DNA of 64,000 nucleotides from Actinomycetes bacterium (GCA_021796535.1 JAKABW010000007.1:50224-114223); one strand, 5' to 3'; counted from the stretch's first letter, positions 1 through 10,520 are shown. Program-made: numbers and translations. The notes: generated by a model not told the origin, from the sequence alone.

Positions 1-2
1 CG

Positions 3-506
3 CGAAAAAATATTCCTCTTTTGATAAGGGCTTTTGACGTTGTGGCCGACAGCGACAAAGACCTTTTCTTGCTGTTGGCCGGCGGCGACGGTTGGCGCAT
101 GGAGAGCATAGACCGGGCCTTGAAAGACGCCAGACATAAAGACCGCATCAAAAAGCTCGGCTATGTGTCGGACGCGGCGGTTGCCGCTCTTTTGCGAAAA
201 GCGGCGGCGGTATGTTATCCTTCCGCCGAGGAGGGTTTTGGTCTTCCGGCCGCCGAGGCTTTGGCCTGCGGGGCGCCGCTCGTGACCACCGCAGGCAGCG
301 CCATGGCCGAAATAGTCGGCGGGTCGGCTCTTTTGATTTCCCGGGATTCCCGGGATGAACTGGCCGAAGCGATAACGGAACAACTCGCGGGCGGAAGCAC
401 GGTGACATCCAGGCGGCAAACAGGTTTGGAACTGGCGAGTAATTTTACTTGGGAAAAATCGTTAAAAAGTCATCTTAAAGCTTACGGACTCGCTTTGGGT
501 GGCTAG
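3..506 (+). CDS. Glycosyltransferase family 4 (GT1-type) C-terminal part, truncated by the left edge
   Basis: Frame is open from position 3 (RKNIPLLIRAFDVVA...LLLAGGDG...YPSAEEGFGLPAAEALACGAPLVTT), the typical GT4 C-terminal E-x7-E donor site. Confidence 0.85.
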   Translation, partial: RKNIPLLIRAFDVVADSDKDLFLLLAGGDGWRMESIDRALKDARHKDRIKKLGYVSDAAVAALLRKAAAVCYPSAEEGFGLPAAEALACGAPLVTTAGSAMAEIVGGSALLISRDSRDELAEAITEQLAGGSTVTSRRQTGLELASNFTWEKSLKSHLKAYGLALGG

Positions 507-515
507 TTTTAATAT

Positions 516-1427
516 GTGCGCGCATTTATAACCGGAGTAAGCGGTTTCGTAGGGAAGTGGCTGAGCGCTCATCTGGCCGGTTGCGGCGATGAGGTGTTTT
601 CCATTGACGAATCCGTGGATGTCAGAAACGAGGGTGCCCTCCGAGAGGTGTTGACTCAGGCTGCCCCGGAAGTTGTCTACCATTTGGCGGCTCTCACCCA
701 TGTGGGACGTTCCTTTGAAGACCCCATAACCTACCTTGAAGTAAATACCCTGGGCACCTATAAGCTGCTTGAGGCGGCCAGGTCGCTTGCCGATCCGCCG
801 AAAGTCATTTTGATAAGTTCCGCGGAAGTGTACGGGCTGACCTGCCAGAAGAAAGGAGGCGAGCCCATTACCGAGCAAGACCCGCTTTTGCCGGCCACTC
901 CTTATGCGTTTTCAAAAGTGGCGGCGGAGTACGGCGCCATGCAGCAGATGTATGCCTACGGACTGCCTGTGATGCTGTTGAGGCCTTTTAATCATATAGG
1001 TCCGGGTCAGGGTGAAGCGTTTGTGGTGTCGGCTTTGGCAAAACGCATTGCCGCGGCCGAACTCTCCGGCGAAAAATCTATTCCGGTGGGCAATCTTTCG
1101 GCGATGAGAGATTTTACCGACGTGAGAGACGTGGTGTCTGCCTACAGAATGTTGGCCGTCGCCGGCAAGGCCGGTGAGGCTTACAACATCTGTTCGGGGA
1201 AAGCGGTGGCGATATCGGAGATCGCACAAGATCTGATTCGGATTGCGGACTCTGACATCGAGCTGAGACAGGATGAAAGTTTGTTGAGGCCGGTGGACTT
1301 ACCCGTCTTATGCGGATCCTCGGCCAAATTGCGGGAAGCGACGTCTTGGGAACCTGTTATCGGCCGGGATCGGACCCTTTCCGACGTTTTGGCACATTGG
1401 CGAGAACGTCTTTCGCAAGGCCTTTAA
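516..1427 (+). CDS. NAD-dependent epimerase/dehydratase, GDP-6-deoxy-4-keto-mannose reductase (Rmd)-like
   Basis: Rossmann GxxGFVG motif, SSAEVYG, YAFSK (YxxxK), RPFNHIGPGQ; GTG start. Confidence 0.8.
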   Translation: MRAFITGVSGFVGKWLSAHLAGCGDEVFSIDESVDVRNEGALREVLTQAAPEVVYHLAALTHVGRSFEDPITYLEVNTLGTYKLLEAARSLADPPKVILISSAEVYGLTCQKKGGEPITEQDPLLPATPYAFSKVAAEYGAMQQMYAYGLPVMLLRPFNHIGPGQGEAFVVSALAKRIAAAELSGEKSIPVGNLSAMRDFTDVRDVVSAYRMLAVAGKAGEAYNICSGKAVAISEIAQDLIRIADSDIELRQDESLLRPVDLPVLCGSSAKLREATSWEPVIGRDRTLSDVLAHWRERLSQGL

Positions 1428-1614
1428 ATAACGCAAAAGCGTGTTCCGCTGTCTCGCGGACATGCCCAGTCGGAACCTCGGGTCTGTATTCCTTGGCGAT
1501 TTCTCTTACCGTGCCGTAGATGCGTCTGCCGGAGAGTACGGAAAAGCCCACGGCGGTGTAAAACAGGTCTTCAAAATCTTTTTTAATTTTGGCGGCGGCT
1601 TCTTTTTCGTTCAT
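1357..1614 (-). CDS. Small hypothetical protein (~85 aa from MNEKEAAAKIKKDFEDLFYTAVG...)
   Basis: Open frame with an internal ATG at 1614; overlaps the 3' end of the previous gene convergently. Confidence 0.4.
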   Translation of the reverse strand: MNEKEAAAKIKKDFEDLFYTAVGFSVLSGRRIYGTVREIAKEYRPEVPTGHVRETAEHAFALFKGLAKDVLANVPKRRKGSDPGR

Positions 1615-1739
1615 ACCAATATTGTAGCCCCATCCGCGGCGCGGGTAAACAGACGTCCGCCCTTTCGCTCTTCCGGACCAGGCGCGGCGCTCTCTTGTCC
1701 GCACCAAAAGGTATTTTGACAATAAGGTAAGAAAATCTT

Positions 1740-4340
1740 TTGTTGCGGGCTAAAATAAAGGCAGTGGCCCTTCCGAAAATAAATACAGATGCCGTCATCG
1801 CCGGCGGGGATCGGGATTTTGCCTTGGGAGAGTTTTTGGACTGGGCCTCCCGTTCCGGCATCACTCTTTACGAAGCTCAGGAAGAAGCCGTCAGCGCTGT
1901 ATTTGCCGATTATCATACCATCGTCACCACGCCCACCGGCTCCGGCAAAAGTCTTGTCGCTCTGGCTGCCCATATAGCCGCCATGTCGTCCGGACTGAGA
2001 TCCGCCTATACGGCGCCCGTTAAAGCTTTGGTGTCGGAGAAGTTCTTCTTCCTGTGCGACGTTTTGGGGCCCGACAAAGTCGGCATGATGACCTCGGATG
2101 CTTCCGTCAATCCGGAAGCCCCCGTCATTTGCGCCACGGCGGAGATAATAGCGAATATGGCGTTGCGCTCCGGAGAAAACACTCCGTTCGCCCAGGTAGT
2201 GATGGACGAGTTTCACTTTTATGGCGATCCGGAACGCGGCTGGGCATGGCAAGTCCCTTTGCTGGAAATGCGGACGGCCCAGTTCCTGCTGATGTCTGCC
2301 ACTTTGGGCGACACATCGGCGATCGAAAAAGGTTTATACAAGCGCACGGGCAGGGAAGTTGTCGTGGTCCGCTCGGCAAAACGTCCGGTGCCGCTCGTTT
2401 TTGATTACAGCAGGCTCTTACTCCACGATACTATCGGGGAACTTATTGCCGGGGACAAAGCCCCCGTTTATGTCGTGCATTTCACACAGGCTTCGGCGGC
2501 GAAACACGCTCAGGCTCTCACGTCTTTGCAGGTTTTGAGCAAACGCGAGCGGGAGAAAATAGCTGAAGAAATCGGCGAATTCCGTTTTGCGAAAGGATAC
2601 GGCATTACCCTTTCCAGACTGCTCCGACACGGGATAGGCATCCATCACGGGGGGATGCTTCCCAAATACAGACGTCTTGTCGAGCGTCTGGCGCAAAGCG
2701 GACTGCTGAAAATCATAGTGGGCACGGATACCCTTGGCGTCGGAGTCAATATGCCGATCAGAACGGTATTGCTGACGAGTTTGAATAAATATGACGGCGT
2801 CTCCACCAGGCTTTTATCGGCCAGAGAATTCCATCAGATCGCCGGTCGGGCCGGTCGGGCCGGTTTTGACAGGGTCGGTTACGTAGTTTTACAGGCCCCC
2901 GAGCATATTGTCGCCAACGAGGAGGCGCTCCGCAAGGCTGAAAAAAAAGCAGACTACAGGGGGAAGAAAAAGATAAAGATAGTGCCCGTAAAGCCCCCGA
3001 GAGGTTTTGTGCATTTCGAGGAGTCCACCTTCAGAAATCTCATCTCATCTCCTCCGGAAGCTTTGACGTCCAGACTCAAAGTGGACCATGCCGTGATACT
3101 GAATATTTTGGACAGGCCTGGGGACAGTTGCCCGGCTCTGAGCAGACTTTTGACCGACAACGACGAAGAGCGTCCGGTCCAGAGAAAACTTATCAAAAAA
3201 GCAATTGCCGTTTACCGTTCCCTGCTCGCGGCCGGAGCGTTGGAAAAATTGGAGCAAAAGGACGAGTTTCAGAGGTCGGTCAGGGTTTCTCCTGACTTGC
3301 AAAGAGACTTCGCCCTGAACAACCCGCTCAGCCCCTTTGTCTTGGAAGCCATACCGGTTCTCGATTCCCTCTCGCCCAATTACGACTTGGACGTCGTATC
3401 GATGGTGGAGTCCACGCTGGAAAATCCCGGAGCCATTTTGTCGGCTCAGCTCGACAAGCTGCGTTCAATTCTCATAAGCGAGTTGAAATCGGCCGGAGTC
3501 GAGTATGAGGAGAGAACGGAAGCCCTTGAGAAGTTGGAATACCCGAAGCCTCTGAGGGATTTCACTTATACTCTTTTCAACGAGTACAGAGAGGTTCATC
3601 CCTGGGCCAGAGACAATAACATTTCTCCGAAATCCATAGTCAGAGACATGTACGAGAGAGCAATGGGGTTCAACGAGTATGTGGCTTACTACGGCTTGGC
3701 ACGCTCCGAGGGTCTTTTGTTGCGCTACCTTTCCGACGCGTACAAGGCTTTGCAGCAAAACATTCCGGAAGACTGGAAAACAGATTCCTTGGATGACATT
3801 ATTTTATGGCTCGGCGAGTTGGTGAGACAGGTCGACTCAAGCCTCTTGGATGAGTGGGAGATGTTGCAGAGCATCGGGAACTCCTTGACCGCTTCCGGAG
3901 CAAAGCCGCAATCAGATTTCCCCGGAATCAAAAACCTTGCCGAAACAACGCGGACGGCCCCCTCGTCTGCCTTGAGCGAAAACAAGCGTGCTTTCAGAAT
4001 TATGATTCAAAATGCGGCATTCTATAGGGTGGAGCTCTTGGCCAAAAAAGACTTCGAAGCGCTGACGGAAGGAGAGACCCAAGGCGGTTTCGGCCCCAGA
4101 AGGTGGCAGAGCGTCATCGAAGAGTATTTCGGGGAGTATGATTCCGCGGAGATCTCCCAAAACGCCAGAAGCGCCAAATTGTGTGTCGTCACGGAAGGAG
4201 AAACCCGTTGGTTGGTGGATCAGACAGTTTCTGACCCGGAAGGCAATTATGATTTTAGGATAGAAGCGGAAATCGATTTGGCCGAATCGGATCTTTTGGG
4301 ATACCCGGCTTGGCGGACACGCAGAGCCGGCCGTTTGTAA
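1740..4340 (+). CDS. Ski2-like DEAD/DEAH-box helicase (DUF3516-type)
   Basis: TTPTGSGKS (Walker A), MDEFHFYGD (DExH-like), LLMSATLGD, QIAGRAGRAGFD motif VI; 866 aa. Confidence 0.85.
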   Translation: MLRAKIKAVALPKINTDAVIAGGDRDFALGEFLDWASRSGITLYEAQEEAVSAVFADYHTIVTTPTGSGKSLVALAAHIAAMSSGLRSAYTAPVKALVSEKFFFLCDVLGPDKVGMMTSDASVNPEAPVICATAEIIANMALRSGENTPFAQVVMDEFHFYGDPERGWAWQVPLLEMRTAQFLLMSATLGDTSAIEKGLYKRTGREVVVVRSAKRPVPLVFDYSRLLLHDTIGELIAGDKAPVYVVHFTQASAAKHAQALTSLQVLSKREREKIAEEIGEFRFAKGYGITLSRLLRHGIGIHHGGMLPKYRRLVERLAQSGLLKIIVGTDTLGVGVNMPIRTVLLTSLNKYDGVSTRLLSAREFHQIAGRAGRAGFDRVGYVVLQAPEHIVANEEALRKAEKKADYRGKKKIKIVPVKPPRGFVHFEESTFRNLISSPPEALTSRLKVDHAVILNILDRPGDSCPALSRLLTDNDEERPVQRKLIKKAIAVYRSLLAAGALEKLEQKDEFQRSVRVSPDLQRDFALNNPLSPFVLEAIPVLDSLSPNYDLDVVSMVESTLENPGAILSAQLDKLRSILISELKSAGVEYEERTEALEKLEYPKPLRDFTYTLFNEYREVHPWARDNNISPKSIVRDMYERAMGFNEYVAYYGLARSEGLLLRYLSDAYKALQQNIPEDWKTDSLDDIILWLGELVRQVDSSLLDEWEMLQSIGNSLTASGAKPQSDFPGIKNLAETTRTAPSSALSENKRAFRIMIQNAAFYRVELLAKKDFEALTEGETQGGFGPRRWQSVIEEYFGEYDSAEISQNARSAKLCVVTEGETRWLVDQTVSDPEGNYDFRIEAEIDLAESDLLGYPAWRTRRAGRL

Positions 4341-4356
4341 ACCTGCGTCCGGAACG

Positions 4357-6207
4357 TCAGTTGGCCAAAGACTGATTTTCGAAGCTGGTTTCCAAAAAGT
4401 CCAACACTTCTTTGGCGGGTATGGGTCTCGAAAGCAGGAAGCCTTGTCCGGTGGAACACTTTTCCTCGAGTATCTCGTTCAGCTGTATCCTGCGTTCGAT
4501 TCCTTTGGCGGTGGCGGTGATGCCGAGGGCTTTGCCGAGATTGAAAAGCGATCTGGTGATTTCTTCTCCGCCCACTGTGTCGAGCAATCTCAGCACCAGG
4601 GAGCCGTCTATTTTGAGTTGATCTATGGGTAGGTAACGCAGTTGGGCGGCAGTGATAAATTCTTTGCCGAAATCGTCCACTATCAGGTGAATGCCCAACT
4701 GCTTCAGAGATTTAAGCAGTTGCTGGGAGGTCTCTATGTCGTGCAAGAGAGCCGTCTCGTTTAAGTCGAGCCCGAGCAGGTAACCCGGCAAGCCGGAAAA
4801 CTGCAGGGCGGAAGAGACATCGGAGATAAATCTTTCCGAGTGCAGGTGGGTATCGCTTATGTTGACCGCCACCAAAGTCTGATAGCCGCTGTCCCGCCAA
4901 TTGGCGGCTTGTCGGCAGGCTTCGTGCAAAGTCCAATTGCCGACTTCGTGAAGCAGGTGGGCTTCGGCCAGCATGGGCAAAATTTCTCTGGCCGTCATGG
5001 ATCCTTTGGTCGGATGCACGTATCTTATCAGTGCTTCCATGGCCACCACCCTCATCGTGTTCAGGTCAAATGCCGGCTGGAAGTCAAGGTAGAATCTGTT
5101 TTCGGACAGTGCTTTGCCGAGTTCGATGTCAAAGCCCGGCAAGGCTGTTTCCTGCAGGGTCATCTCGGGGGCAAAGATTAAAAACCTGTTTTTACCGGAG
5201 GATTTGGCTTTATACATGGCGATGTCCGCATTACGCAACAATTCGTCCGGTTCTTCTTCGATGCCGCTGGTCACACCGATACTGGCTGTGACGCGAATTT
5301 GGTGTCCCGGCGCGCCGGGAAGAACGAAAGGTTCGTGCAGAGCGGTGACGAGACGTCTGGCTATCGTCGTTTCGTCGTCGGTACTGCTGGAAGGTTCCGC
5401 GGCAACCACAAACTCATCCCCGCCGAGTCTGCCTAGGGTGTCGCTGCTTCTCAGAGCCTGCGTAAGGCGTCTGGTCACGGAGCGAAGGAGTTCGTCTCCG
5501 CCGCTGTGGCCGAAAGTGTCGTTTATGGATTTAAAGTTGTCGATATCCAAAAACAAGACAGTTACCGGCAATCCGGTACGGCGCGAACGCAGGAGCATCT
5601 GATTGATTCTATCCAGGAGAAGATTTCTGTTCGGCAGACTTGTCAGCGGATCGTGGGTGGCCTGGAAGGCCAGTTCCTTTTGGTGTTCAATAACCTCTTG
5701 ACGCAAATGTTGGCGTACCTGTTCAAAAGACGTCGACATGCGCACCAAAGTGGCGTCCGTACTGCGGTTGAGCATCTGCAAAGCTTTTGACAGAGCCTGG
5801 GGGTCGACGGGGTTGGCGGAAGCGTAGTTCGTAAGAAGTTGGGAGGTAAGTTCCCGCCATTTCAGACAGCGTCTGGTCAGTTCGTCGAGAGGGGCTATGG
5901 CTTCGGCTACCAGCCTGCCGAACACGGATGCGGCCACGAAACCGTTTCGCGAAGCGTTGTCGATACTGCCCCCCTGCATCCAGTCGGATACGGCTTTTGT
6001 TGCCTGTATGGCGGCAGTGAAAAATTCGCTTTCTCCCATCGTGCCAAAATCTACCGAGTTGGGTATCAGGGGGGTAAGGGATTCCACAATTTCTTCCGTG
6101 TGGTCTTCCAAGAGCCTTCCGAGTCGGGCGAGATCTTTGTTTTCTGGCGCGTTGGCGCGCTCCGCGTCTTTTCCGCCTTTTCCTGAGTCTGAGCCGACCG
6201 GTGTCAT
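4357..6207 (-). CDS. Diguanylate cyclase/phosphodiesterase (GGDEF-EAL) with helical N-terminal domain
   Basis: LGRLGGDEFVVAAE and AMEALIRY motifs, VDDFG; the C-terminal AEGVE motif reads AKGIE. Confidence 0.9.
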   Translation of the reverse strand: MTPVGSDSGKGGKDAERANAPENKDLARLGRLLEDHTEEIVESLTPLIPNSVDFGTMGESEFFTAAIQATKAVSDWMQGGSIDNASRNGFVAASVFGRLVAEAIAPLDELTRRCLKWRELTSQLLTNYASANPVDPQALSKALQMLNRSTDATLVRMSTSFEQVRQHLRQEVIEHQKELAFQATHDPLTSLPNRNLLLDRINQMLLRSRRTGLPVTVLFLDIDNFKSINDTFGHSGGDELLRSVTRRLTQALRSSDTLGRLGGDEFVVAAEPSSSTDDETTIARRLVTALHEPFVLPGAPGHQIRVTASIGVTSGIEEEPDELLRNADIAMYKAKSSGKNRFLIFAPEMTLQETALPGFDIELGKALSENRFYLDFQPAFDLNTMRVVAMEALIRYVHPTKGSMTAREILPMLAEAHLLHEVGNWTLHEACRQAANWRDSGYQTLVAVNISDTHLHSERFISDVSSALQFSGLPGYLLGLDLNETALLHDIETSQQLLKSLKQLGIHLIVDDFGKEFITAAQLRYLPIDQLKIDGSLVLRLLDTVGGEEITRSLFNLGKALGITATAKGIERRIQLNEILEEKCSTGQGFLLSRPIPAKEVLDFLETSFENQSLAN

Positions 6208-6404
6208 TTGTTTTCAGATTATCGCATAACGCATGACTCGCGCTCGGCGGCCGGTGGGTATTTTGGGGCAATTATCCAATGTCAGCCTTTATCGGGTCGG
6301 CGATTTGGCATGAGAAAACATCATATGTCCTTGAATGCGATAAAAGAATGTCGACGGGATAGGGGGTCGTCGGGAGGGAATTCCCGCCCCGGGTATGGCA
6401 TCCG

Positions 6405-6428
6405 CGGGAAGTCTTTCCCGGTTGTTTT
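6405..6428 (+). terminator. Terminator-like hairpin in the leader of the aldehyde dehydrogenase gene
   Basis: CGGGAA-gtct-TTCCCG stem followed by gttgttttt, about 20 nt upstream of the ATG. Confidence 0.4.
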
Positions 6429-6446
6429 TGTTATAGTTGAAAAGAG

Positions 6447-7817
6447 ATGATTTGTATCAACCCAACCACCGGTCAAAAGCTGTATGAGATGCCGGAGATG
6501 ACGGAAGAGGAGTTGTTTGGCTCGCTGGAACTCTCCCGCAATTGTTTTTCGGAGTTTCGTTCCTCGACCCATAAAGAACGCTCTGTTAAACTGGAAGCGT
6601 TTGCGGATGTTATGGAAGCCTCTCGGGATGACCTTGCCCGCATGATTACCCTGCAGATGGGCAAACCGATTCGTTCCGCCGTTGCAGAAGTGGAAAAGTC
6701 CGTACGGGCGATAAGACATTATGCCTCTTACGGGGCTAAATATTTAGCAGACGAAGAAATCGCGGAGAAGATCCCGGGTGTCGCAAAAGCTTTTAAGACC
6801 TATGAACCACTGGGGCCGATCTTGGCCATTATGCCGTGGAATTTCCCGATTTGGCAGGTAATCCGTTTTGCCGCCCCCGCTTTGGCAGCCGGCAACGTCT
6901 GTATTTTGAAGCACGCCGAAAACGTTTGGCAGACCGCCGAGGCCCTGGAGAAATTGTCCCTCGAAGCCGGATTTCCGCCGGGGTGTTTCCTTTCTCTCAA
7001 CGCGGGAGTGCCGGACGTGGAAAAGATAATTTCCTCCGGGGACATCGCCGGCGTGACATTGACCGGTTCGACCTCGGCCGGTATCGCCGTGTCGCAACAG
7101 GCAGCCAAAAAACTGCTGCCTGTGCTGCTTGAGCTGGGCGGAAGTGATCCCTTTATCGTTTTGTCGGACGCCGACTTGGAAAGAGCCAGTTCGTATGCCG
7201 TGTTGTCCCGTTTTTCGAACGGCGGGCAGTCCTGCATAGCGGCAAAGCGCATTATCGTGCACGAAAGCATCAAAGACGCCTTCACGGAACTTTTTTTACA
7301 AAAAACAGCCGGGCTGAAAGTGGGGGATCCGCTTTTTGAAGACGTTGACCTGGGTCCGGTGGTGAGCGAAAGAGCTCTCGACACTTTGGAAGAGATGATT
7401 GCCGATGCCGTATCGCATGGGGCAAAAGTTTTATGCGGCGCAAAACGCATCCCGGGGAAAGGATTTTTTTTGGAGCCTACGGTTTTGGAGGACATAACTC
7501 CGGAAATGTCCGTATATTCAAAAGAAGTTTTCGGTCCGGTGGCCTCTGTATTTACCGTCGGCAGTGATGCGGAAGCCGTAGCCGTCGCCAACGATACCCC
7601 TTACGGGCTGGGCGCCGCCATCTGGACTGCCGACACGGAAAAAGCCCTCGCGATGGAAAAGCTTTTGCGGTGCGGGACGGTGGCTGTCAACAGGGAAGTG
7701 GCTTCTTATCCGGAGTTGCCATTCGGCGGGATCAAGATGTCCGGTTACGGCAGGGAATTGGCGGCCGAGGGTATCAGGTCTTTTTGTAATTGTAAGACAA
7801 TTGTTATTAATTCATAA
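6447..7817 (+). CDS. NAD(P)-dependent aldehyde dehydrogenase, succinate-semialdehyde dehydrogenase-like
   Basis: MPWNFPIWQ, LELGGSDPFIV, NGGQSCIAAKR (catalytic Cys), EVFGPV; 456 aa. Confidence 0.88.
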   Translation: MICINPTTGQKLYEMPEMTEEELFGSLELSRNCFSEFRSSTHKERSVKLEAFADVMEASRDDLARMITLQMGKPIRSAVAEVEKSVRAIRHYASYGAKYLADEEIAEKIPGVAKAFKTYEPLGPILAIMPWNFPIWQVIRFAAPALAAGNVCILKHAENVWQTAEALEKLSLEAGFPPGCFLSLNAGVPDVEKIISSGDIAGVTLTGSTSAGIAVSQQAAKKLLPVLLELGGSDPFIVLSDADLERASSYAVLSRFSNGGQSCIAAKRIIVHESIKDAFTELFLQKTAGLKVGDPLFEDVDLGPVVSERALDTLEEMIADAVSHGAKVLCGAKRIPGKGFFLEPTVLEDITPEMSVYSKEVFGPVASVFTVGSDAEAVAVANDTPYGLGAAIWTADTEKALAMEKLLRCGTVAVNREVASYPELPFGGIKMSGYGRELAAEGIRSFCNCKTIVINS

Positions 7818-7910
7818 ATATTGGGACAATTTCCAAGCCGTGACAAAAAATTGTAACTTAAAAATCATCTTGTACTGATTAAGTTGCCGGGATTGGGTAA
7901 CATTTGCAAG

Positions 7911-9167
7911 ATGAACAAACAAATATCCGACGGGGGAAACAAGACTGTAAGCGGGTTTCTTTCTGGCCGCCTGCTCAAATTTGGGGTGACGTCTCTGGTG
8001 GGGATGGGGGCCCTGTCTGCCGTATTGATTTTTGCGGTCGGTTCTGCGACGGCGCAAAACCTCTCCGTCAAGTATAGGCGACGGGAAGCAGGTTTTGAGG
8101 CCTATGCCGGACGCGGTCACGCTTCGGGACTCAAAGGGGCGAAAAAACTCAAAAGCTCTGTTTCCTCACGGGCTCCATTGCAGGTCGTCAGGGAATTCCC
8201 CAAGAATCACAGTTTGGATGCCAACGGAAGGGGAGCCATTGTGGTCAACTTTGACGCACCCCTGGCAAAGCGCACCAAACACCCCACCATTTTTCCAAAG
8301 GTGCCCGGTAAATGGCAAAAGACAAACACATCTTTTGTCTTCAGGCCCTCCGTGGCGATTCTGCCCAATACTCTGGAAACGGTAACGGTGCCGGCCGGCG
8401 TGACCTCCAGGGAGCGGGGCAAAACAGTCCGGCCATCTTCTTTTGAGTTTGCCACCAGGGCGGGTTCTGTTCTGCGCGTGGAGCAAATTCTCGCCGAGTT
8501 GAACTACTTGCCTTTGCATTTTGTGGCTTCTTTGCCAAAGCAAAAAAGAGCGGGCATCGGTTTGGCCGCCGCCGCCAAATACTTTTGGACTCCTCCACGG
8601 GGTACTTTCAAATGGAACTTTGTCCCTACTGCCGCTTTGGCCGCCGATTGGTCTCCGGGAGCACAAAACGTAATGTTCCAAGGAGCTCTGACCGCTTTCG
8701 AAGCCGATCACAATTTGGCGATGTCAACGACAGTGACCACGCAGGATTGGCAGTTGCTTTTGAAAGCCTCCATGAATCCCGCCGGATATCAAAATCCGCA
8801 CGGCTATGACTATGCCTTGGTGCAGGAAGGGTCTCCGGAAACCCTGACCGTTTATCACAACGGACAGGTTGTCTTGAACACCCCGGCAAATACCGGAATT
8901 TCTCTGACCCCGACCACGCTCGGTACGTTTTACGTATATGAAAAGCTGCCTTATCAGGTCATGAGAGGCGTCAACCCGAACGGAGTGCCTTATGCGGACC
9001 CCGTCCAATATGTATCCTATTTTGACGGGGGCGAAGCGGTTCACTACATCTACAGAGCCGAGTACGGCTTCCCTCAAAGCTTGGGTTGCGTGGAGTTGCC
9101 GTTGGCCGCCGCCGCCACGGCTTACAGCTATTTGCCGTACGGGACTTTGGTAACCGTCGAACCTTAA
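7911..9167 (+). CDS. Secreted L,D-transpeptidase (YkuD)-family-like protein
   Basis: N-terminal TM/signal region, C-terminal YkuD-like domain with ...GFPQSLGCVELP... active-site Cys region; ATG at 7911. Confidence 0.65.
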   Translation: MNKQISDGGNKTVSGFLSGRLLKFGVTSLVGMGALSAVLIFAVGSATAQNLSVKYRRREAGFEAYAGRGHASGLKGAKKLKSSVSSRAPLQVVREFPKNHSLDANGRGAIVVNFDAPLAKRTKHPTIFPKVPGKWQKTNTSFVFRPSVAILPNTLETVTVPAGVTSRERGKTVRPSSFEFATRAGSVLRVEQILAELNYLPLHFVASLPKQKRAGIGLAAAAKYFWTPPRGTFKWNFVPTAALAADWSPGAQNVMFQGALTAFEADHNLAMSTTVTTQDWQLLLKASMNPAGYQNPHGYDYALVQEGSPETLTVYHNGQVVLNTPANTGISLTPTTLGTFYVYEKLPYQVMRGVNPNGVPYADPVQYVSYFDGGEAVHYIYRAEYGFPQSLGCVELPLAAAATAYSYLPYGTLVTVEP

Positions 9168-9210
9168 TCGTTGTCGTCACGGTATTCTTGCCGTGGTGAA
9201 GCGGAAGGCT

Positions 9211-10353
9211 TTATACGTTGAATCTGAATTCGACCACGTCTCCGTCTTTCATGACGTAGTCCTTTCCTTCTATCCGCACTTTCCCTTCCGATCTGGCGTT
9301 GGCCAGCGACCCGTATTGAATCAGGTCGTCGTAGCTGATGATTTCGGCTTTGATGAAACCTTTCTGAAAATCGGTGTGGATGGCGCCGGCGGCTTCCGGC
9401 GCTTTGGCCCCCGCTTTTATTGTCCAGGAACGCACCTCTTTTGGTCCGGCCGTCAGAAAGCTTTGCAGGCCGAGTGTGGAAAAGGCCGTCCTGATCAATT
9501 GGGCCAGGCCTGTTTCATTTTGTCCGAAGGACAACAGCAATTCCAGCTTTTCCTCTTCCGATAACGTGTTCATTTCGGCCTCCAGCTCCGCCGACATAAA
9601 CACGGCAGGAGCGGGGGATACGGCTTCCGCCAGTTTTTTGTGTGCCGCGGTATCCGAAATTTCGTCTTCTCCGATATTGAAGACGTAAATTGTCTTTTTG
9701 GCCGTCAAAAGGTGCAGTTCTTTTAAATATTTATGGGTGTATTCGTTGTCCATAAACTCTTTTCCAACCGGAGAAGACAGAGCTTTGTCTGCCGTTACCC
9801 CTTTGGCCAGTTCGCCGGTCAGAAATTGCACGGCTTCGGAGGCAGAGGCCATCTCGGGTTTCACCTTGGCCTCTTTTGCCGCTTTCGCTGCTCTGGAATC
9901 CAGAGTTTCAAGGTCGGCCAAAATGAGTTCCGTGTTGACGGTTCCCATGTCGGATAAAGGATCGGACTGTCCGGCTACGTGAATAACGTCCGGATCAGAA
10001 AAGACTCTGACCACCTGACACGTTACGTCAGTTTCTCTGATGGCCGCCAAGAATTTATTTCCCAATCCTTCTCCCTGGGAGGCTCCGCTGACAATTCCGG
10101 CGATATCGACAAACGTGACTGAGGAAGGTATGACTTTTTGGCTGTTGTAAAGTTCGGCCAATTTTTCCAGCCTTTTATCCGGAACACTCACCACGCCCAC
10201 GTTCGGCTCTATGGTGGCGAACGGGTAATTGGCCGCCAGAATATTATTTGATGTCAATGCGTTGAAAAGCGTTGATTTGCCGACATTGGGAAGACCCACT
10301 ATCCCCACGGATAAACTCAAAGTCGTGTACTCCTTAGTTTGACGTGCAGTCAT
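9211..10353 (-). CDS. ychF: Redox-regulated ATPase YchF (Obg-like)
   Basis: [33 protein letters not shown]-terminal TGS domain ([31 protein letters not shown]). Confidence 0.97.
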   Translation of the reverse strand: MTARQTKEYTTLSLSVGIVGLPNVGKSTLFNALTSNNILAANYPFATIEPNVGVVSVPDKRLEKLAELYNSQKVIPSSVTFVDIAGIVSGASQGEGLGNKFLAAIRETDVTCQVVRVFSDPDVIHVAGQSDPLSDMGTVNTELILADLETLDSRAAKAAKEAKVKPEMASASEAVQFLTGELAKGVTADKALSSPVGKEFMDNEYTHKYLKELHLLTAKKTIYVFNIGEDEISDTAAHKKLAEAVSPAPAVFMSAELEAEMNTLSEEEKLELLLSFGQNETGLAQLIRTAFSTLGLQSFLTAGPKEVRSWTIKAGAKAPEAAGAIHTDFQKGFIKAEIISYDDLIQYGSLANARSEGKVRIEGKDYVMKDGDVVEFRFNV

Positions 10354-10520
10354 TGTAACAAAGTTTCTCTCCAAAAAACCTTATGGCGCAAAGTATTTTG
10401 TGAGCAAAGCGACTCAATATTTTTGCCCGGTTATGCCGTGCCGTTTCGCACGGTTCCCGGCTGCGCTATCCTTAAGGAGAAAGATTTCAGAGTTTTCCGC
10501 AGACACAAGAGGTTAAATTT

